From assembly GCA_029204225.1 (NCBI GenBank), contig CM055101.1:60395340-60459339 (forward strand): a stretch of DNA of 64,000 nt, in the 5' to 3' direction. The DNA comes from Diphasiastrum complanatum (taxonomy: Eukaryota > Streptophyta > Lycopodiopsida > Lycopodiales > Lycopodiaceae). Of this stretch, positions 53,142 to 64,000 are shown piece after piece (within the stretch, counting starts at the first letter, position 1; every line of letters begins with the position of its first letter). The translations under genes and the position numbers were made by a program. The notes below the pieces were generated by a model. The model saw nothing but the letters and a program-made list of their open reading frames with translations. It ran no database searches and was not told where the DNA came from.

Positions 53142-54900
53142 CTCCTCCTCAAATCTAGCCTTGGAGATCACAATGCTTTTATCAATAACTCCAATTGAAG
53201 ATCTAAGCTTGACAAATGAATCTTTAGGTAAAGATTTAGTAAACAAATCAGCCAAGCAACTTGATGATGGCACGTGTTGGAGCTTGATCTCTTTATCTTG
53301 CACTTTTTCCCTCATGAAATGATGAGCAATTTTGATGTGTTTGCTCCTTGCATGGAATGTAGGATTAGTTGCAAGTGATTGGGCTGATTTGTTGTCACAA
53401 TAGATGATAGGGATCTCCTCCTCCATGACATGAAGCTCCACCAATAGCCTTTTGAGCCACAAGACCTCCTTGCATGCTGATGTCAAGGCCTTGTATTCGG
53501 ATTTTGTGGAAGATAGGGAGATGGTATCTTGCTTTTTGGAAAGCCATGATACTACTCCATCACATAGAAAGGTGGCAAAGGCACTTGTTGATCTTCTATC
53601 TACTTTGTCACCTGCAAAATCCGAGTCACTATAGGCTCTTAAGCCAAGATTAGTTCCTCAATACAAAATACCAAAATCTTTAGTGGATGAAATATATCTA
53701 AGAACTCTTTTGGCCATCTTCCAATGTGAAACTAGAGGACTTTGCATGAATTGGCTTAACTTTCCAACACTATAACTAAGATCAAGTCTAGTTATAGTTA
53801 AATAGATCAAGGAGCCAATAAGCCTTCTATATAATGTGATGTCCTCAAAGGATGCTTCATCACAACCAATAGATGCTTTTACATGTTGCTCCATTGGTGT
53901 CTCAATGCCTTTACAATTCTTCATTATGTAGAATATTTAGATTGACAAATGAAGCTAAAATCACATCCTCTAATAACCTCTATTCCAAGAATGAAGCTTA
54001 ATAGGCCGAGATCTACCATCTTGAACTCTTTTGCTAAAGCAATTTTTACATCTCTAATTCCATCTAGATCATTACCACTCAAGATAATGTCATCTACATA
54101 CAAAACAAGAATAATGATCATGCCATCATGAAAACTTATATACAATGATGGATCATAGGCACTCATTACAAAACTGATGGAAATGAGAAAAGAGTTTAGC
54201 CTAGAGTACCATGCTCTAGGTGCTTGCTTGAGCCCATAAAGGCTCTTCTTCAAAAAACATACCTTTCCTTCATGTTTTGCCTTACTGAAGCCCTCAGGTT
54301 GCCTCATGTAGATCTCTTCCTCCAAATAACCATTGAGGAATGCATTTGTGAAGTCAAGTTGGAATAGCTCCCAATTGAAGGTTGTATCAAGACTAATGAT
54401 GAACCTGATAGTAACAAGCTTAGCCACAGGAGCAAGAGTCTAATCATAATCAATGCCTTTGCTTTGTAAAAAACCTTTGGCAACAAGCCTAGCTTTATGC
54501 TTGCTTATTGATCCATCTTTATTATACTTCAATCTAAATACCCGCTTGCAATCAAGAGGTTTCTTCCCTTGAGGAAAATCCACAAGATCCCAAGTATGAT
54601 TCTCAATAAGAGCATCATACTCTACTTGCATAGCATCCATGGCAACTTTTACACTTACAAGCATCTTCATAGCATGTTGGCTCATCTAACATTGAAGTAA
54701 GAAAGGTGTAAGATGTGAAAGATGATGAGCCTTCTCTTTGATCACCTTAACCATCATAGGTGAGCCTCAATGGCTCGAGTCTTGCCCTTGTAGATCTTCT
54801 TGGAGTTCTTGGAGTTCTTGCATCTTGAGGTGGATCCTCAAGTTCTTCTTCACTTGGAAGCTCCTCCTCCATCCTAGCATGATCCTTGGCATCAAGATGA
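53103..54900 (-). pseudogene. C8 copia linker, reverse transcriptase and RNase H
   Basis: Linker at 54747-54900 (RTPRRSTRARLEPLRLTYDG). RT at 54440-54685 (NHTWDLVDFPQGKKPL, YNKDGSISKHKARLVAKGF), then a TAG at about 54437 in the same frame, and 53924-54427 (FTNAFLNGYLEEEIYMRQ, YGLKQAPRAWYSRLN, VLYVDDIILSGNDL with intact loop, SFILGIEVIRG). 53658-53924 has LYRRLIGSLIYLTITRLDLS. RNase H at 53103-53655 ends LADLFTKSLPKDSF. The frame runs into the LTR. Gag, protease and integrase are absent. Close to C7. Confidence 0.85.
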
Positions 54901-54969
54901 GATCTGATTTTCAGATTTATAGGTCTGAGAAAAAGAACTTCAAACACTTCATTTATGCAAAAAAACACT

Positions 54970-55295
54970 AGTTTTGATCGACACACATAGCTAGAATCAA
55001 TCTTTTTGCCAAAAAACATTTGTGTATGTAGACTTTCTCTACCTATCCCACAAATCATTTTTCAGAACTTTTAAAAACCCAAAGCCCACTTTAAAACTTC
55101 TCTAACATGATAAAAAATCAGCCCCTAAACAATTCTATAAGCATCACTACTCTCTTCCAAAGAGAACTAGATTCATTGGGTACTTCAACTACAAGCTTCC
55201 TACAACTAGAAAAGCCTATAATCTTCCCAAAAAAATTTAGTTGGTGATCTTAATAGAACTTGAAGAAGATTAGAAAGGTTACCATCCTTTGTCTA
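54970..55295 (-). other. Leader of element C10
   Basis: Non-coding sequence between the C8 linker and a primer-binding site. It probably belongs to a different element from C8, because the LTR beyond does not match the C8 3' LTR. Confidence 0.4.
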
Positions 55296-55307
55296 GCTCC
55301 GATACCA
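55296..55307 (-). promoter_or_regulatory. Primer-binding site of C10
   Basis: The minus strand reads TGGTATCGGAGC, one transition from the tRNA-Met complement. Confidence 0.75.
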
Positions 55308-56321
55308 CTTTTACAAGTAGAAGTGAGGATGACCTCCAAATCCAAGGTAGAGCCTTCAAATGTCCTCCAAGCAACCTGCAAGCTTCAAGATGCTCCCCAA
55401 CTCCAAGCTAGGATGCCTCCACTTGCAAGTAAGGATCTGCAAGCCTCCAAGGATCTCTCCTCCACTTGTGTCCCTACTCTTTAAACACAAAGATAGATAA
55501 CAAGCTGGCCTCAAGTATTCACCACCCAACCATAGCTAGATCCAAGCTCCAAGCAAGACCTATCTAGCACCCCCTTGCTAACCATAAACAAATCACAAGC
55601 ATACCACAACACTCCATAGAATCCTCAAGATCCAGATCCTACTTATGCCCCATAACATAAGCAAGATCCAAACCTCAAGCATACTACCACAAGAAAGCAC
55701 TCTACACACTAGTAGCAACACTAAAGCATAAGCAAAGCAAACAAGAGAGATCTCCCCCTCCCAATGGGCGCCCTACTACCCTCATATAGATCCAATGCAT
55801 TATGGAGTTCCATGCACATCCAATGAGAGAGAGAGAAGCCTAGGGGAGTTAAAGAATCTCCAAGAGCCTCCATAGGCTTATGGAATGTCAGAGACTCCTT
55901 CCATAACCTATGACTCTTTGAATGCCTTTCTTGTGGGAGTTGGGAACTCAATGGACACTTTAGAAGGGCGCCCTCCTACTAGGTCTCATTGCCCAAGTTG
56001 TGCAAGTATACTTTGGTCCTAGACCAATAAAGTGATATGGTTCAAGGTTGAGGCCCAAGGTTTAGAAAAATAGTCATCCAATGACTTTCTAACACCTCTC
56101 TAGGTTCCATACCTCCATCCAAGGCATAGACACCTACCTGCCCTTAACCAAGGACACTAGTACCTTAATCTAAGACACCTACCCTTAATACTAAGGGTAC
56201 TCCTTATCCAAGGGTCACGTGACTTCATACCTCCACCTAAGGTATAGTCACTTGTTTGCCCTTATCCAAGGGCACATACCCTTAATCCTAAGGATACCTT
56301 GCCATTTAGCCCCCAACACTA
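55308..56321 (-). repeat. C10 5' LTR, about 1 kb
   Basis: In minus sense it may start TGTTGGGGGCTAAATGG (56321) and end next to the PBS. Near 56105-56310 two copies of a unit of about 105 bp with CATACCTCCA, CCCTTA(A/T)CCAAGG and CCTTAATC words lie in tandem. CTCCAAG words recur at 55330-55470. No frame is coding. Confidence 0.5.
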
Positions 56322-56532
56322 AATGGACTATTAGGGGTCTGAAGTACTGCTAGTTATATAGGTATGTAATAATTCTGCTCGGTCCGAAACCATCTTGGTT
56401 TATAGGTACTGCGGCGGCAGGTTGTCTCTCGAACCTTTCTTCGTCAGATTCGTCATTCGAATGGGAGATGACTCAAAAATCTTCATTTTCGTGTTTGTCC
56501 TTTTCTCCCTCTGTCATTGGTGGCAGGTCATA

Positions 56533-57469
56533 CTATTGTCTCTCCAGAACTTCGTAGCTGACAGGATCGTCATTGGGCATTGTCCTGGTCTCATCGAATC
56601 TGACATCTCTCATTGTTTTCACAGTGTTCATGTCTGGCATGTAGACTCTGTAGTATGACAGATTATTGTCATAACCTACCAGAAATCCCTGCTCTGCTTT
56701 CTCATCAAGCTTCTTTTGAAGCTTATCAGGAATATGTGCATAAGCTGCACAGCCAAAGATTTTGTTTGGGCTTTCTACCCCACCATAGCTCATGTGGTGT
56801 CGTGTGAGGAACAACAGACTTGCCTGTTCTGTTCTGGATGTATGCGGTTGTAGCTATTGCTTCAGCCCATAGTGCCCTTGGAGCTTTTGAGTAGGCCATC
56901 ATGCATCTGGCTGCTTCCATCAGGGTCCTGTTCTTTCGTTCAGCAACACCATTGTGCTGCGCTGTGTAGGTTGCAGTTCTTCTGTGAATGATGTCACGAT
57001 TATTGCATAGATCAATGAAGCGATTCGAGATGTATTCGCCACCTAGATCTGTTCTGATCTGCTTCACTTTGCTACATGTACATCTCTCAGCCCAATTCAC
57101 ATATTCTATGAATTTATCAAGTGCTTCAGATTTATTTTGAATAAAATACACTTTGGCAAATTTTCTATGATCATCAATGAAGGTTATATAATATTTTGAA
57201 CCTCCTACTGAGATCACATTGAATGGACCACAGATGTCAGAATGCACTAGCTCCAGAATCCTAGTCGTTCTGTAGGAGTCTTTGATGAATGGTGTGCGTG
57301 ACATCTTGCCCTTCAAACATGCATCACAAGTGGTCGAAGTGGTTGCATTCGAGATGCTGACCCCTATTATTGCTCCATGATAGCTTGCTTGGTAAAGTGC
57401 CATTGAGTTCGTGTGGCAGATTCTCCTGTGCCACAGAGTGTTTGGCTGGTCATCATGAGTCTGATGCAC
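56533..57469 (-). pseudogene. C9 integrase, catalytic triad intact
   Basis: The frame 56726-57469 has the zinc region H14-x4-H19 and C48-x2-C51 (LWHRRICHTN, CDACLKGK) and the triad D78 (HSDICGP), D141 (RTDLGGEY) and E177 (NGVAERKNR) at normal spacing. A frame change near 56740 leads to 56533-56814 (FGCAAYAHIPDKLQKKLDEK, GFLVGYDNNLSYYRVYMPD, MRDVRFDE). The Gly of RxGH is Cys (RICHT). Truncated in the linker at about 56360. Confidence 0.85.
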
Positions 57470-57790
57470 CTAATCTGCAGGTAGGCGTACCTTCAGATGA
57501 TATGGGTTTCCTTTCCTTCTGCCTTGAGCAATCAAAGTACTGGTACTGGCATCAATCACATTGCATGCTTCATAAAAAAACGTCACATGCATCCTTGCAT
57601 CTACTATTCTTGCTATAGAGAACAAGTCTTATTGCAGAGTAGGCACAAACAGAACATCTTCGAGTCGTCTGTCTCTGCTGTTGGTGTTGAGCCATAGTGA
57701 ACCAATATTGTTCTTGTTCACTTGATGTCTAGATCCATCTCCAAGAACTATGAATCTTGAGGGATCTGCACTTCTGAAATTAGACATTAT

Positions 57791-58147
57791 TCATCTTAAT
57801 GTCACGAAGTGTGAGGTGGCTCCTGAGTCTAGAATTACCTCATGTGTATTAGATGTTGATGCTGCACACACATCTTCACAGATATAGGCAGTCGAACAGT
57901 TTCTGTTTGTTTTTTCTTCGTCCATTTTTGAGCTCTCAGACTCCTCGACATAGGATGAACTATTGTTGTTCTCCTGTATGTTCTGTGTTGATTTGTTTCT
58001 TGGGTTCTGGCTGCAATCCATGGCTGCGTGACCCTTCTTATGGCAATGGATACACTCAATCTTGGGATTGAGCCAGCATGTATCTATTGTATGCCCGTCT
58101 CTTCTGCATCTCATGCAAGTTTTCTTGTCTGCACCTTGTTGTTTCAA
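57791..58147 (-). pseudogene. C9 double zinc knuckle and protease start
   Basis: 119 codons with two CCHC knuckles, CMRCRRDGHTIDTC and CIHCHKKGHAAMDC, and at the end EVILDSGATSHFV, the protease active site with catalytic Asp. The rest of the protease (57480-57790) is broken by stops. Confidence 0.85.
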
Positions 58148-58273
58148 CCTACCTTTGCTCTTCCAGTTGCCTTTGTTGGTTCCCTCAGCTTGCTGATCAC
58201 GATCCTGTCTCTGATTCAGCTCCCTCTTAGACTTGAATTGCTTTTTGGATTTTTCTTTGTTGCCGTAGAGGGC

Positions 58274-59007
58274 CTAGTCAAAACCATCTTTGTGATCAAG
58301 ATGTTCTCTGGCCTCGACTTCCTCTCGAATCTCGACAATCGCCTTTTCACAAGTTGGGTTCATGGCAGGATCTTTCGCAAGTTGGGTTCTTGTCATTTGG
58401 AATGATCTGGGTAAGGCTCTCAATAGGTATGTGAGATGCTTCTCAGCTGACACTGTATTCTCTACTCTAGAGCTATGTAGTGATAGAAACATATCCTTCA
58501 TTTTTCTCACGAAAGAGGTGAGGTCTTTTCCATCCCACTGTAGATAGGTCAGCCGATCTTCCAGCATCATGATTTGACTCCTTGACTTCGTCTGAAATCT
58601 GGTGAGTAATGCATCTCACATCTCCTTAGCTTTGGAGAGTGTAGCTAGGTCAAGTGTGAGACTATCTTTGATGGAAGATGATAGCAAGGCTACTGCCTTG
58701 TCATTTTTCTCCCTCCATTCGCGTAGCTCCTTGCCTGTTGTCGTAGGCATTTCTTCTGTGCCATCCACCCAAGGAAATAGTCCTTCGTCCTTGAGTATCA
58801 ATGATGTTTTAACTTTTTAGGCTAGAAAGTTAGATCCTGAAGAATCAAGTATTGTGCAGATCTTGCTCTGCATGCTGCTGATTGAAGCCACTGCTTCTTG
58901 GAGTTTGTTCCCTTGTTGATGGTTGTTTGTTTGAATGATTGGCCTTCTGGATCTGCTAGCTTCTTGGCTATGTCAGAATATGACACGATGATCGGCTCTG
59001 ATACCAC
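58274..59007 (-). pseudogene. C9 gag
   Basis: Three frames: 58822-59007 (SYSDIAKKLADPEGQSF, KKQWLQSAACRARSA), 58616-58801 (DEGLFPWVDGTEEMP, WREKNDKAVALLSSSI) and 58274-58570 (LTYLQWDGKDLTSFVRKMKD, LLRALPRSFQMTRTQLAKD). The order fits copia gag. The first frame runs into the PBS, so its true start is an inner Met or lost. Stops near 58815 and 58610 break it. Confidence 0.75.
58994..59006 (-). promoter_or_regulatory. C9 primer-binding site
   Basis: The minus strand reads TGGTATCAGAGCC, a perfect 13-base tRNA-Met complement, one base from the LTR. Confidence 0.9.
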
Positions 59008-59680
59008 TGATGATGATGGAAATCAAGATTGCAGTCGCGAAGCTTTTGCGAAGGAACCATGACTCTCTTGCGTTCAGATGGAGTTCAGATGCGATCGCTG
59101 GACATTGCTAGGTGAATCACTCCTACAGTCCTCCAGAGTGTAGTCAGGCACTGCTTATCTACATTTATAAAATTAATACAACATTCAATATAGTTTCAAC
59201 CAAGGTGCGAAATTCAAATGAACAAGAAAAACTCAGACACACAATTAACAACAGACAAATTTGCATTCGAGATCAGAGACAACGAGAAAAAAATATCTAT
59301 ATTGATCTTTCTCTGATTTCTTCAAGCACTGCATGCAAATCCATGCAGTGTGTTGGCGTGGGAGAAAACACAGTTCTCTCACGAGCAATCGTCTCACTTT
59401 ACTAGCGGACAGTTGGATCTACAGATCCTAGACATAATTGTCTTCGCACGCAGGCGGACATGTATTTTGTATATCATCTTGATTGCTTACTAGCATCAGA
59501 CTACTACAGTACATTGTATGTGTACTCTGTTGATCTATATGTCAAGCATCATCCAATAAGTATAGTCGCTCTATGTAAATCTAAGATTAGAGTGATTAAG
59601 CATCTACAACTAATCAGGGAATTACAAGAGTGGCAGATTAGCCACGACCTAAAATGTATCTGCTGACGTCATGCTATCAG
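59008..59680 (-). repeat. C9 5' LTR, outer end uncertain
   Basis: It starts TGATGATGATGG on plus beside the PBS. The other LTR is missing, so the right boundary, somewhere near 59650-59690, is a guess. Confidence 0.5.
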
Positions 59681-59939
59681 ATCAGATATTTGTACTTTTG
59701 GGTACTTGTGTGATCTTTGCTGGTACTCTTTGGAGCATGGAGGGCAGGAGAAGGTTTTGTTTTCGTCGTTGGTTTTCATTTTCATCATTGGTTTTGTTTC
59801 CATTGCTAATTTTGTTTTGGTCGTTTGCCTTCTCTCGTACTGGACCGCAAAAGATTCTTGTGCCAGACCACAAAAGATTCTCGTTCGTGAATCTTTCGTG
59901 TACGCGAACCATTCGTCTTCATCTGCTTTGACTTTGATG
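59681..59939. other. T-rich stretch, no gene recognised
   Basis: The plus strand holds many GGTTTT words and a GACC(G/A)CAAAAGATTCT duplication at about 59843-59883. Confidence 0.4.
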
Positions 59940-60180
59940 TTCTTGCCTATTTTTCTTTGTATTTCTTGAAGAACTAGAAGGCTTCAAATTTTTGCTTCAG
60001 AAAATATACAACAAATCTTTTGGAATAGTCATCTATGAAAATAATAAAGAATTTAGCACCAAGCAGTGATGGTGTCTGCATCAGGCCACATATATCAGTA
60101 TGTACAATGTGAAGAATTTCAGACCATTTAAGATCCAAATCCATAACCTGATCTTTTTTTAGAAAGAAATCAATCCTACC
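59940..60180 (-). pseudogene. Copia integrase scrap
   Basis: On minus the frame reads RIDFFLKKDQVMDLDLKWSE, HIVHTDICGLMQTPSLLGAK, FIIFIDDYSKRFVVYFLKQK and FEAF, then TAG. This is the stretch around the first catalytic Asp (HTD). About 45 bp to its right begins the C6 LTR. Confidence 0.75.
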
Positions 60181-60225
60181 AATGTTGCAAATGTAGAAAA
60201 ATCAACATCTACTCAGCACCACTCT

Positions 60226-60695
60226 TGTTGGGTGTGGTGAATGCGGAATAAAACTTTGGGCTTATCAGCCCTCACACCAACTGAAAAACAGTGAAGAAAA
60301 CTTATGTTATTAGGATCTTGGATTACCCAGAGAATGGAGATTATAGAGCTATTCTGATTGTGATAATAATGAGTATCAGTGTAGAAGTCTTGGACTACCA
60401 TGGAAAGAGATTGCAAAAACAATTAGGCATCTGAGAAAGCCATGCAATTCTCTGATGCTGATATTCTGATAAAGAAATGTAAATATAGTTAGGCATCAAA
60501 GACAGCCATACATTTCTTCGTTTATGATGATTACAGAAGTAGAGTGAGAGTTAATTAACATTCACAAGAATGCAAGAGTTAGAATGATAGCGGATCTGTA
60601 TATTAATGTTGTAATAACAATGATCACATCACAATACAATTGCATTGATAAGCGCGTGATCCTACTTACAGAAATGTAACATTGTTATGGTTTAG

Positions 60696-60791
<96 letters not shown>

Positions 60792-61282
60792 ATCACTAAC
60801 TCTGAGGAGTCAGCTACTAGAAGACATGTTTTTGGTCGTAAGATTTCTATTGGAGTATCTTCATGCATCAACTTGCATCTCTGGTCTATCTACAAGCTCC
60901 TTTCATATATAGCAACTAGTTAATCTTGCATTATTCTAACTTTACAATTACAAGTTTAACAGCTATTTAACTGATCAATTAGATCAATTATTATCGGAGC
61001 ATGAAGATGAAGACAGTTTTTACTTGAAGTCTTGTTTAAATCTGCCTCCTATGGCTTGGAAGTGCCCGAAATCTTGACTGAACTTTTGTCGCATTTTTCG
61101 CAAAATGCTTTGTGTTCAATATCGCCCGAAAGTGAGTGTAAAGACTTTGTTGGTTTTTTCGCCTATTGAAGTTTGTGAGTAGAAATGCAGACTGTTGCGA
61201 AATGCAGTTCTTTTTGAGAGAGAGGTTTACTTAGAAGGAAGGAGGCCAATTAGAATTAGTAAGAGTAAGTTAAAATCCAACA
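60226..61282 (-). repeat. C6 3' LTR, 1057 bp
   Basis: It runs from TGTTGGGTGTGG to AAAATCCAACA beside the polypurine tract (about 61283-61293, minus strand). Its ends and length resemble the C2 LTR. A CT microsatellite lies inside it. Confidence 0.75.
60702..60790. repeat. (CT)n microsatellite, 89 bp
   Basis: Uninterrupted TC/CT dinucleotides within the C6 LTR. Confidence 0.95.
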
Positions 61283-61293
61283 CTTTTCCTTAA

Positions 61294-63110
61294 GGTAACT
61301 ACTACGAATCTGAATTACAATTGAGATTTATCATATCTACTAAAGTAGAATGTTTTCTTGACAAAGACAACATATTGTTGGTATGATAGTAACTTAGTAC
61401 AACATCTTTATTTCAAATTTTCTCTCTAAGAAAATGAAATTGAACCTCAATATTCTTAGTTCTATTATGAGTTCGTGGGTTCAAAGATAGAGCTATGCAG
61501 CTTTGATTGTCACATTGGAGTATTGTTGGACTGATCTGTGGAAATTGTAGATCTTGTAGCAACCTTCTGAGCCAAATTATCTCCTTCACTGCTGATGTAG
61601 CTGCAACGTATTCTGATTTTGTAGAGGACAATGAAATACATTTCTGCTTTTTGTTGTTCCATGAAATGAGTCCTCCTGTAAGAAAATAAATGTAACCTCT
61701 TGATTTTTTGGTGTCCATGTCTCCTACCCAATCTGAATCTAAATAAATGATTAGCGAAAGGGTAGCTTCTGTATTACCGTTAAAGCTCAAAGCATAGTGC
61801 TTCATAGCTTGAATGTACTTCAATACTCTTTTCAGAGCCTTCCAATGTTGTAGGCCTAGATTGGGAATGTATTGAGACAGTGTGCTTAACGCATATGCTA
61901 GATCAGGTCGTGTACAGATCATAGAATACGTTATAGATCCTATGATAGACTAATAAGATATCTACATATTTCATGCTGATCTGCTTGAGTTTTGGGACAC
62001 ATGTCTTTTGATAGCTTGGATTCTGGATCCATAGATGTGTCTATCCGCTTGTAGTCTTCCATGCCATATTTGCAAATTACATTGGTTAGATAGGATTTTT
62101 GGCTTATAGTGATTCTTCTTCTTGCGCGATCTCTGTTGATCTCCATATCGAGTAGGTAATGAAATGGGCCTAAACCAGTAATCTCGAATTCTGATGAAAG
62201 CAAAGATTTGGCTTCATGCTGCAACTGATTTGAATAGCTGATAATTAATGAATCATCAACATATAATGCTATTATAACATAGTTTGACCCTTTACGTTTG
62301 AGAAATACATTTGAGTCAGTAGAGCAAGAAGTGAAATTGTGCTGCAACAAGAAGTGATTGATTCTTTCATACTAGGCCCTAGGAGCTTGCTTAAGGCCAT
62401 ATAGTGTCTTATGCAATTTACATACCAAATGCTCTTGACCTTAAAGGACGTAACTTTCTGGTTGATAAATGAATATCTCTTTTTGTATATATTCGTGAAG
62501 GAATGTTGTCTGGACGTCCATTTGGTGAATGCCCAGGTCTCCTACAACAACTATAGGCAGCAAGGTACGAATAGATTGATGTTTTACCATTGGACTGAAG
62601 ATGTCAATGTAATCTATTCCTCCAAGACTTGCTCAAATCCTTTAAACACTAATCAAGTTTTTCATTTGAATATTGATCCATCTGGGCTAAGCTTTAGCTT
62701 GAAGATCCACTTAGAGTCAATAGGTTTTATACCTGTAGGAGGAGTAGCAAGACTCTAGGTTTTTTTCTTCATTAGATAATTGTACTCAGCATCCATGGTA
62801 GCTTTCCATTGGTCTGCATCTGACATTGATAGTGCTTCTACAATAGTAGAAGGTTCATCATGACTGATTGAATGCAGGTGCTTGAGTAGATGCTTCTCCT
62901 AGGTGAATGATTGGGATAGCTTCAACTTGTGGTTGAACAGTCATAGATCTAGGCCTATTGATGGTGAATGGAATTGTTGGCACAAACTCATGCATTTCTT
63001 GTTTCTTCTGCTTAAAATCGTAGAACTTGTCTTTGAGGAAGACAATGTCACAATTAACTGAGATTTGACATGTTTCAACATCATATATGGGCAAGGAAAT
63101 CAGTTGCGGC
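61294..63110 (-). pseudogene. C6 linker, reverse transcriptase and RNase H
   Basis: Linker at about 62860-63100 (NCDIVFLKDKFYDFKQ, TIPFTINRPRSMTVQ). The RT N-terminal part at 62400-62850 is spread over frames (PIDSKWIFKLKLSPDGSI visible). RT at 61940-62350 has IIALYVDDSLIISYSNQ with intact loop and FHYLLDMEINRDRA. RNase H at 61413-61922 has MICTRPDLAYALSTLSQYIP, YLDSDWVGDMDTKKS, LSSTKSEYVAATSAVKEIIW and CDNQSCIALSLNPRTHN. Frame breaks near 61930 and 62360 and stops upstream. Confidence 0.8.
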
Positions 63111-63129
63111 TTGCACCATAGGTTTTTCA

Positions 63130-63330
63130 TGCCAACACTAATTGGTGATCGAGATTGAAAACCATACATAAGCATGAAAGGGCTGAATCTGGTAGCTGAA
63201 TGTTTTGCATTGTTGTATGCAAATTCCACTAGTGGAAGGTATTGTTCCCATTAGACTGCCGATGGCCCACATATGCTTGAAGCATATCCTCCATCATCTG
63301 ATTAGTCCTTTCCGTTTGACCGTCTGATTC
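63130..63330 (-). pseudogene. G3 gypsy integrase fragment
   Basis: On minus: DGQTERTNQMMEDMLQAYV, then after a frame change EFAYNNAKHSATRFSPFMLM and YGFQSRSPISVGM, i.e. gypsy integrase around the catalytic Glu and beyond. It is joined to copia linker sequence on one side and to RT of the same gypsy on the other. Confidence 0.8.
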
Positions 63331-64000
63331 CAGCCCCCAAGTAGGACAAATCCTTAGCAAAAAAGTCACACTTAGACTCCTTGGCAAAGAGCTTTTCCCT
63401 TCTTAGGATGTCCAAGACAATCCTAAGATGCTCTTTATGTTCTACAAAGTCTTATCGAACACTTGGATATAATCTAAGAATACCACTACGAATCTTTCCA
63501 AATATGGCCTGAACAAATCATTCATCATGTATTGGAGTCAAACTAAAAGGCAACAACAAAAAATTCGTATAGACCAAAGCGAGTTCGAAATCCAGTTTTT
63601 GGTATATATTTTGCCTTAATGCGTATCTGATGGTAGTTTGATCTTAGATCTATCTTGGTAAAGTACCCAGCACCACCAGAATAGTCTATTAGATCATTCT
63701 CATCCGCGGCAGTGGATATCTATCTTAACGGTTACCTTGTTCAATTTCTTATAGTCCGATGCAAAATCTTATAGTCCCATCCCTTCTTGGCAACCAGAAC
63801 CATTGGTGATGTCCAGGAGGACTTACTTAGGTTGTACCCACCCCTTTTTTTAAGTAATCATGTAAATACTTACTTACTCAGTCTCTTCGATGCACTCATC
63901 CTATAAGGACGCTGTGCGATTGAAATTGCTCCAGGTATTAGGTCAATTTTATGATCAACTATCCTTTTTGGTGGTAAAACCTACAGGAAGGTCTAAAAAA
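63331..64000 (-). pseudogene. G3 gypsy reverse transcriptase, near-copy of G2
   Basis: It follows 50634-51310 base by base with many one-base indels. The loop region (ATATCATCTAAGAATACCAC in G2) reads ATATAATCTAAGAATACCAC, changing a loop codon. The frame is destroyed. It runs off the window end. Confidence 0.8.

Larger units (their letters stand above)
56360..59006 (-). mobile_element. Ty1/copia element C9, 3' truncated
   Basis: On minus: LTR (right of 59007), PBS, gag, two zinc knuckles, protease, integrase and the start of the linker. RT, RNase H and the 3' LTR are absent. It differs from C1-C8 in having two knuckles and almost no leader. Confidence 0.8.
60226..63110 (-). mobile_element. 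Ty1/copia element C6, 5' truncated
   Basis: On minus: linker, RT, RNase H, polypurine tract and a complete 1057-bp 3' LTR. It is cut on the right at about 63110, where gypsy integrase sequence begins. Its pol is the closest relative of C5. Confidence 0.8.

Noticed and set aside
55260..55484. 74-codon plus ORF
   Set aside because: Antisense to the C10 leader and LTR; composition follows the CTCCAAG repeats.

Overview
This is nuclear DNA from a land plant, made almost entirely of decayed retrotransposons. Ty1/copia elements with primer-binding sites (PBS) complementary to initiator tRNA-Met (TGGTATCAGAGC and variants), several Ty3/gypsy fragments, a CACTA-type DNA transposon and pieces of two conserved plant genes (SCD1 and LARP1) all point to an embryophyte. 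The DNA is AT-rich, with long GA, CT and TA microsatellites. I cannot name the species. I see no intact host gene, rRNA, tRNA or CRISPR array.

Layout, left to right. 1-925: AT-rich, with a degenerate array of hairpin units. 1165-7319: a diverged copia LTR followed by minus-strand copia element C1. 7320-11790: scattered gypsy pieces (protease on minus, integrase on plus, reverse transcriptase on minus) and minisatellites. 11843-15041: C2, a plus-strand copy of the C1 family, cut off in integrase. 16456-21963: a minus-strand gypsy fragment (G1) split by plus-strand copia C4 (16516-21259). 21975-24324: C5, a minus-strand copia that lacks gag, protease and integrase. 24987-25229: a 243-bp GA tract. 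25859-26538: a frameshifted LARP1-like DM15 fragment. 27116-27341: a copia LTR with PBS. 28430-36935: two inverted repeat arms; the right arm is interrupted by C3 (30612-36136), the best-preserved element here, with matching 263-bp LTRs and the duplication TTCAT.

37455-43930 is the most unusual part: an array of 13-bp palindromic motifs, a 192-bp GA tract, a CACTA transposase remnant on minus, several unrecognised ORFs, a GC-richer GAGA-repeat stretch and an SCD1 DENN-domain gene fragment. I read this, with caution, as a CACTA-like element that has taken up a host gene fragment. 45257-47755: two copia ends of one family lie tail to tail (C7a plus, C7b minus) with a third LTR piece. 48457-49212: a possible solo LTR. 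50105-52460: gypsy G2 on minus. 53103-54900: copia C8. 54970-56321: leader, PBS and LTR of another element (C10). 56360-59006: copia C9 with intact integrase triad, followed by its LTR. 59940-60180: an integrase scrap. 60226-63110: copia C6. 63130-64000: gypsy G3, of the G2 family, running off the window.

Nothing here forms a working pathway. The order reflects repeated nesting, LTR truncation, internal deletion and point decay, much of it C-to-T or G-to-A, as expected for methylated repeats. Two insertions (C3 and C4) can be checked against an uninterrupted relative of the target inside the same window.
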